Positions 63,023-64,000 of a stretch of 64,000 nucleotides of DNA are shown piece after piece (position 1 is the first letter of the stretch; every line of letters starts with the position of its first letter). A model generated the notes under the pieces. The model was not told the DNA's origin, made no database searches, and worked only from the letters and a program-made list of their open reading frames with translations. The stretch is from contig JAJFHL010000308.1 of NCBI GenBank assembly GCA_021775615.1, forward strand, positions 1-64,000. The letters are read 5' to 3'. Source of the DNA: Hyphomicrobiales bacterium. Its GTDB lineage: Bacteria; Pseudomonadota; Alphaproteobacteria; Rhizobiales; JAJFHB01. Both the position numbers and the translations under genes were made by a program.

Positions 63023-64000
63023 ATGGAATTCTCGTTTCTCTCCTTTTTCATTGGCATAGCCGTGATGATGGCCATCGTCGCCGCGGTCGCCTATTGGGGC
63101 GATGAGGACGGAGAAGCTGCCGGCAACGAGTTCGATCATTCCGATCCGGCGTTGCGGGAAATGTACAAGATCGCGGCCAAGCTCGATTCGTTCTTCCAGG
63201 TGGCGGCCCACCCCAACGACCTCATGACCCACGCCCTGTTCGACAAGGGCGCGCGTAGCTTCGTCGACGGAGAGTTCTCGGAAGACGATCTTCTGAGCTA
63301 CGCGCGCGGCGAGAACGCCATGCTCGCGTGCATAGCCATCGAAGCCATCCGGCGGAAGTATGACGCCCCGCACACGCGCACACGCCTGCTGCATTCCTTC
63401 AGCTCGATGGCGGTGCCGCCCTATTACGTCGCCCTGCAGTATCTCAGCCAGGCGACGCCCTATGAGGAACCGCTGGTGGGTCAGGCCATAATCGAATCGG
63501 CCGACCATTTGTGGAACGACACGGTGAAGGGATATCTCGAGGACGTGGTCCGCGCCCGGGTTGCCGGCGGCGAGGCTCTCACCTTCGCCGATCATCTCTC
63601 CCGCATGGACGAGAACGACGTCTACGAGATCGAGCAATTCATCTCGTCATTGAGCGGCATCGACACGGCGCTGCTCAAGGACGAGATGAAGTCGCGTGCG
63701 GTCAGCACCGCCGATCCGGGGCTGCTGCGCACCATAGGCAAGGTCTGGGATGCGCGAACCCTGGCCCAGTCCGACAGCATCGTCGAGCACGGCACGCTGA
63801 CATCCCTGCTGCAGCGGCTGGAGAGTTCCTTCGAGGCGGACCCGGCGAAATCGGCCCTGGTGGTCGGCGAAACAGGGGTCGGAAAATCCGCTGCAATCTC
63901 CAAGCTCGCAAGCCGCCTCAACGGCAAGGGCTGGACCGTCTTCATGGCGGGGCATTCCGAGCTGATCGCCGGGCAGATGTATATCGGCCAGTTCGAGGAG
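63023..64000 (+). CDS. Membrane-anchored Clp-like AAA+ ATPase (5' part)
   Basis: The first 326 codons are in the window; the gene runs past the end. An N-terminal hydrophobic helix (residues 3-24, FSFLSFFIGIAVMMAIVAAVAYW) suggests membrane anchoring. A helical region of about 240 residues follows and includes a segment reminiscent of Clp N-domains (ALLKDEMKSRAVSTA). The first AAA module begins with Walker A GETGVGKS (282-289), followed by HSELIAGQMYIGQFEE, a ClpA/ClpB-like segment. The usual Clp ATPases are soluble, so the membrane helix is unusual. Substrate and partner protease are unknown. Confidence 0.82.
   Translation, partial: MEFSFLSFFIGIAVMMAIVAAVAYWGDEDGEAAGNEFDHSDPALREMYKIAAKLDSFFQVAAHPNDLMTHALFDKGARSFVDGEFSEDDLLSYARGENAMLACIAIEAIRRKYDAPHTRTRLLHSFSSMAVPPYYVALQYLSQATPYEEPLVGQAIIESADHLWNDTVKGYLEDVVRARVAGGEALTFADHLSRMDENDVYEIEQFISSLSGIDTALLKDEMKSRAVSTADPGLLRTIGKVWDARTLAQSDSIVEHGTLTSLLQRLESSFEADPAKSALVVGETGVGKSAAISKLASRLNGKGWTVFMAGHSELIAGQMYIGQFEE

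Overview
This window looks like chromosomal DNA of an alphaproteobacterium, most likely of the order Hyphomicrobiales (Rhizobiales). The evidence is gene content and order: ruvC-ruvA-ruvB after a YebC gene; 6S RNA between zapA and the 5-formyltetrahydrofolate cyclo-ligase gene; a split three-gene pnt transhydrogenase; a cysteine-free L31 and a 41-residue L36; and several proteins mainly known from alphaproteobacteria (RcdA/DUF1465, TrcR/DUF1013, GapR/DUF2312, DUF1192, DUF4164, two DUF465 proteins). Perfect or near-perfect CtrA-type boxes (TTAA-N7-TTAA) fit this group. The window is GC-rich, densely coded and almost entirely housekeeping. No prophage, integrase, CRISPR array, rRNA or tRNA was seen.

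Layout. 1-5.3 kb, mostly minus strand: Holliday-junction genes, yebC, a small unknown gene behind a perfect CtrA-type box, a YmdB-type phosphodiesterase, 5-FCL, 6S RNA, zapA and a coiled-coil protein. 5.5-11 kb: a central carbon operon tkt-gap-pgk-fba with a class I aldolase. 11-15.5 kb: a ThiE-like protein, a Sel1-repeat protein, EF-P, an inositol-phosphatase family protein and a MerR regulator with the full B12-photoreceptor (CarH/LitR) signature. 15.6-21 kb: two secreted proteins (one SH3b+MliC, one Cys-rich and apparently cut by an in-frame amber codon), a MotA/ExbB-like and OmpA/MotB-like pair, and an SDR. 21-26 kb: a 1078-residue TPR-CHAT protein and an ABC exporter. 26-31 kb: L31, a MITE-like element, RcdA-like, DUF1192, a quinone oxidoreductase and TrcR with a repeat-built tail. 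31-36 kb: an SDR, two acyl-CoA synthetases, a thioesterase and two DUF465 genes. 36.5-45 kb: a diguanylate cyclase, purE (no purK beside it), S21, an adenylate cyclase, a DUF922 protein, a hydrolase, MscS, an Lrp regulator, a PhyH-type dioxygenase and a phosphodiesterase. 45-52 kb: pntAa-pntAb-pntB with a small COX IV-like gene, an ABC1 kinase and oligopeptidase F. 52-57.5 kb: a sigma-54 response regulator, an L,D-transpeptidase, a DUF882 peptidase-like protein and GapR. 57.5-64 kb: DUF1244, N-formylglutamate amidohydrolase, DUF1036-pyk, a TPR protein, L36, a receiver protein and the start of a membrane-anchored Clp-like AAA+ ATPase that runs off the end.

How the parts relate. Tkt, Gap, Pgk, Fba and Pyk cover the triose part of central carbon metabolism. 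RcdA, TrcR and GapR are cell-cycle factors in Caulobacter-type networks, and the CtrA-like boxes suggest some neighbours belong to that regulon. The two envelope proteins, the stator-like pair, the L,D-transpeptidase and the DUF882 protein all point to cell-wall work. The most interesting items are the CarH-like regulator with a palindrome in its own promoter, the amber-interrupted Cys-repeat protein, the stator-like pair, the TPR-CHAT protein, the membrane-anchored Clp-like ATPase, and two related 28-bp-stem hairpins that each sit between convergent genes. I did not find a convincing complete new defence or mobile system.
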